Positions 63,086 through 64,000 of a DNA stretch of 64,000 nucleotides are shown here, piece by piece. The stretch spans positions 1,240,001 through 1,304,000 of the forward strand of contig CAWJHN010000004.1 of the NCBI GenBank assembly GCA_963842725.1, written 5' to 3'. Source of the stretch: UBA10649 sp963842725 (GTDB taxonomy: Bacteria > Actinomycetota > Actinomycetes > S36-B12). The notes under the pieces were generated by a model. The model ran no database searches. It was given only the letters and a program-made list of their open reading frames with translations, and was not told the DNA's origin. A program made the position numbers and the translations under genes. How positions within the stretch are numbered: position 1 is the stretch's first letter; each line of letters opens with the position of its first letter.

Positions 63086-64000
63086 GTGGAGGGTCCCCAG
63101 ATCTCAACCGCGCAGGCCGTCATCGACAACGGGTCGTTCGGCACGCGCACCATCACCTTCGAGACCGGCCGCCTGGCCCGCCAGGCCGCCGGCTCCGTCG
63201 CCGTGTACCTCGACGACGAGACCATGCTGCTCAGCGCCACCACGGCGGGCAAGTCCCCGAAGGAGCAGTTCGACTTCTTCCCCCTGACGATCGACGTCGA
63301 GGAGCGGATGTACTCGATCGGACGCATCCCCGGATCGTTCTTCCGTCGCGAGGGCCGGCCGTCCGAGGACGCGATCCTCACCTGCCGTCTCACCGACCGC
63401 CCGCTGCGGCCCACCTTCAAGAAGGGCCTGCGCAACGAGGTCCAGGTCGTCATCACCGTCATGGCGCTCAACCCCAAGGACCTGTACGACGTCGTCGCGA
63501 TCAACGCCGCGTCCGCGTCGACGCAGATCTCGGGACTGCCGTTCAACGGACCCGTGGGCGCCGTGCGCGTCGCGCTTATCCGCGGCCAGTGGGTCGCCTT
63601 CCCGACGTACGAGCAGCTCGAGGAGGCCGTGTTCGACATGGTCGTCGCGGGTCGCATCGCCGGTGACGACGTCGCCATCATGATGGTCGAGGCCGAGGCG
63701 ACCGTGCGCACGATCGAGCTCATCGCGGGCGGCGCCACCGCACCGACCGAGGAGGTTGTCGCCGAGGGTCTCGACGCATCCAAGGCATTCATCCGCACGC
63801 TCTGCGAGACCCAGCTGGAGCTCGCCGCGTCGGCAGCGAAGCCGACGGTGGACTTCCCGATCTTCCTCGACTACGAGGACGACGCATACGACGCCGTCGA
63901 GCGGCTGTCCATCGCCGACCTCGGCGAGGCCATGACCATCGTCAGCAAGGCGGACCGCGAGGCGCGCCTCGATGACATCAAGAAGGTCGTGGTCGCCGAG
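63086..64000 (+). CDS. pnp: Polyribonucleotide nucleotidyltransferase, N-terminal part (partial)
   Basis: The first 305 codons are present and the frame is open to the window edge. GTG 63086 follows ACAGGAGGCACCC. The first RNase PH domain is clear: GSFGTRTITFETGRLARQAA, ETMLLSATTAGKSPKEQFDF, PLTIDVEERMYSIGRIPGSF and FFRREGRPSEDAILTCRLTD (the FFRR and TCRLTDRPLRP RNA/phosphate-binding loops). The all-helical linker domain begins near residue 235. PNPase degrades RNA 3' to 5' with phosphate and forms the degradosome core. Confidence 0.97.
   Translation, partial: MEGPQISTAQAVIDNGSFGTRTITFETGRLARQAAGSVAVYLDDETMLLSATTAGKSPKEQFDFFPLTIDVEERMYSIGRIPGSFFRREGRPSEDAILTCRLTDRPLRPTFKKGLRNEVQVVITVMALNPKDLYDVVAINAASASTQISGLPFNGPVGAVRVALIRGQWVAFPTYEQLEEAVFDMVVAGRIAGDDVAIMMVEAEATVRTIELIAGGATAPTEEVVAEGLDASKAFIRTLCETQLELAASAAKPTVDFPIFLDYEDDAYDAVERLSIADLGEAMTIVSKADREARLDDIKKVVVAE

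Overview
The window is a GC-rich, densely coded chromosomal segment from an actinobacterium. The support is the order dprA-xerC-M23 peptidase-rpsB-tsf-pyrH-frr-cdsA-rlmN at one end and dxr-rseP-ispG-GNAT-proS ... rimP-nusA-ylxR-infB-rbfA-truB-ribF-rpsO-pnp at the other, together with many GTG starts, several apparently leaderless genes and GC-rich hairpin terminators without U-tracts. The genus cannot be read from the sequence. No tRNA, rRNA, CRISPR array, prophage or transposase gene was seen.

Layout. (1) 1-7304 is core housekeeping: the end of dprA, xerC, a divergent M23-type protein, then ribosomal protein S2, EF-Ts, UMP kinase, ribosome recycling factor, CDP-diglyceride synthase and RlmN. 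(2) 7330-44599 is about 37 kb of catabolic genes lying between rlmN and dxr, which are usually close neighbours in actinobacteria. It holds a small ion channel and a propionyl-CoA synthetase; a glutarate/dicarboxylate cluster (CoA transferase, FadR-type GntR regulator, glutaryl-CoA dehydrogenase, aldehyde dehydrogenase) with a tandem operator; a leftward operon of Lrp regulator, class III aminotransferase, FMN-binding protein and PuuB-like oxidase, divergent from a succinate-semialdehyde dehydrogenase; an eight-gene leftward reductive-pyrimidine-type operon (ureidopropionase-like amidase, dihydropyrimidinase, MmsA, luciferase-like oxidoreductase, NMT1/SsuA-type ABC importer) divergent from a MocR regulator; and a polyamine region (aldehyde dehydrogenase, PotDABC-like importer, PuuB-like oxidase, agmatinase, saccharopine-dehydrogenase-like protein, GabT, PucR regulator). 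(3) 44713-64000 returns to core genes: isoprenoid synthesis (dxr, ispG), RseP, ProRS, the rimP-nusA-ylxR-infB transcription/translation operon, rbfA, truB, ribF, rpsO and the start of pnp.

How the genes fit together. The polyamine genes give a plausible full route: agmatine to putrescine (agmatinase), putrescine to 4-aminobutanal (PuuB-like oxidase or class III aminotransferase), then GABA (aldehyde dehydrogenase), succinate semialdehyde (GabT) and succinate (SSADH). The pyrimidine operon would open dihydropyrimidines to beta-alanine-type products and pass the semialdehyde to MmsA, but no dihydropyrimidine dehydrogenase is present. Glutarate would be activated by the CoA transferase and oxidised by glutaryl-CoA dehydrogenase.

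Three conserved genes (rlmN, the CoA transferase, dxr) each carry one extra base that breaks the frame; assembly or sequencing error is the likeliest cause. The least explained elements are a 187-bp nested inverted-repeat element at 20759-20945 and the luciferase-like oxidoreductase in the pyrimidine operon.
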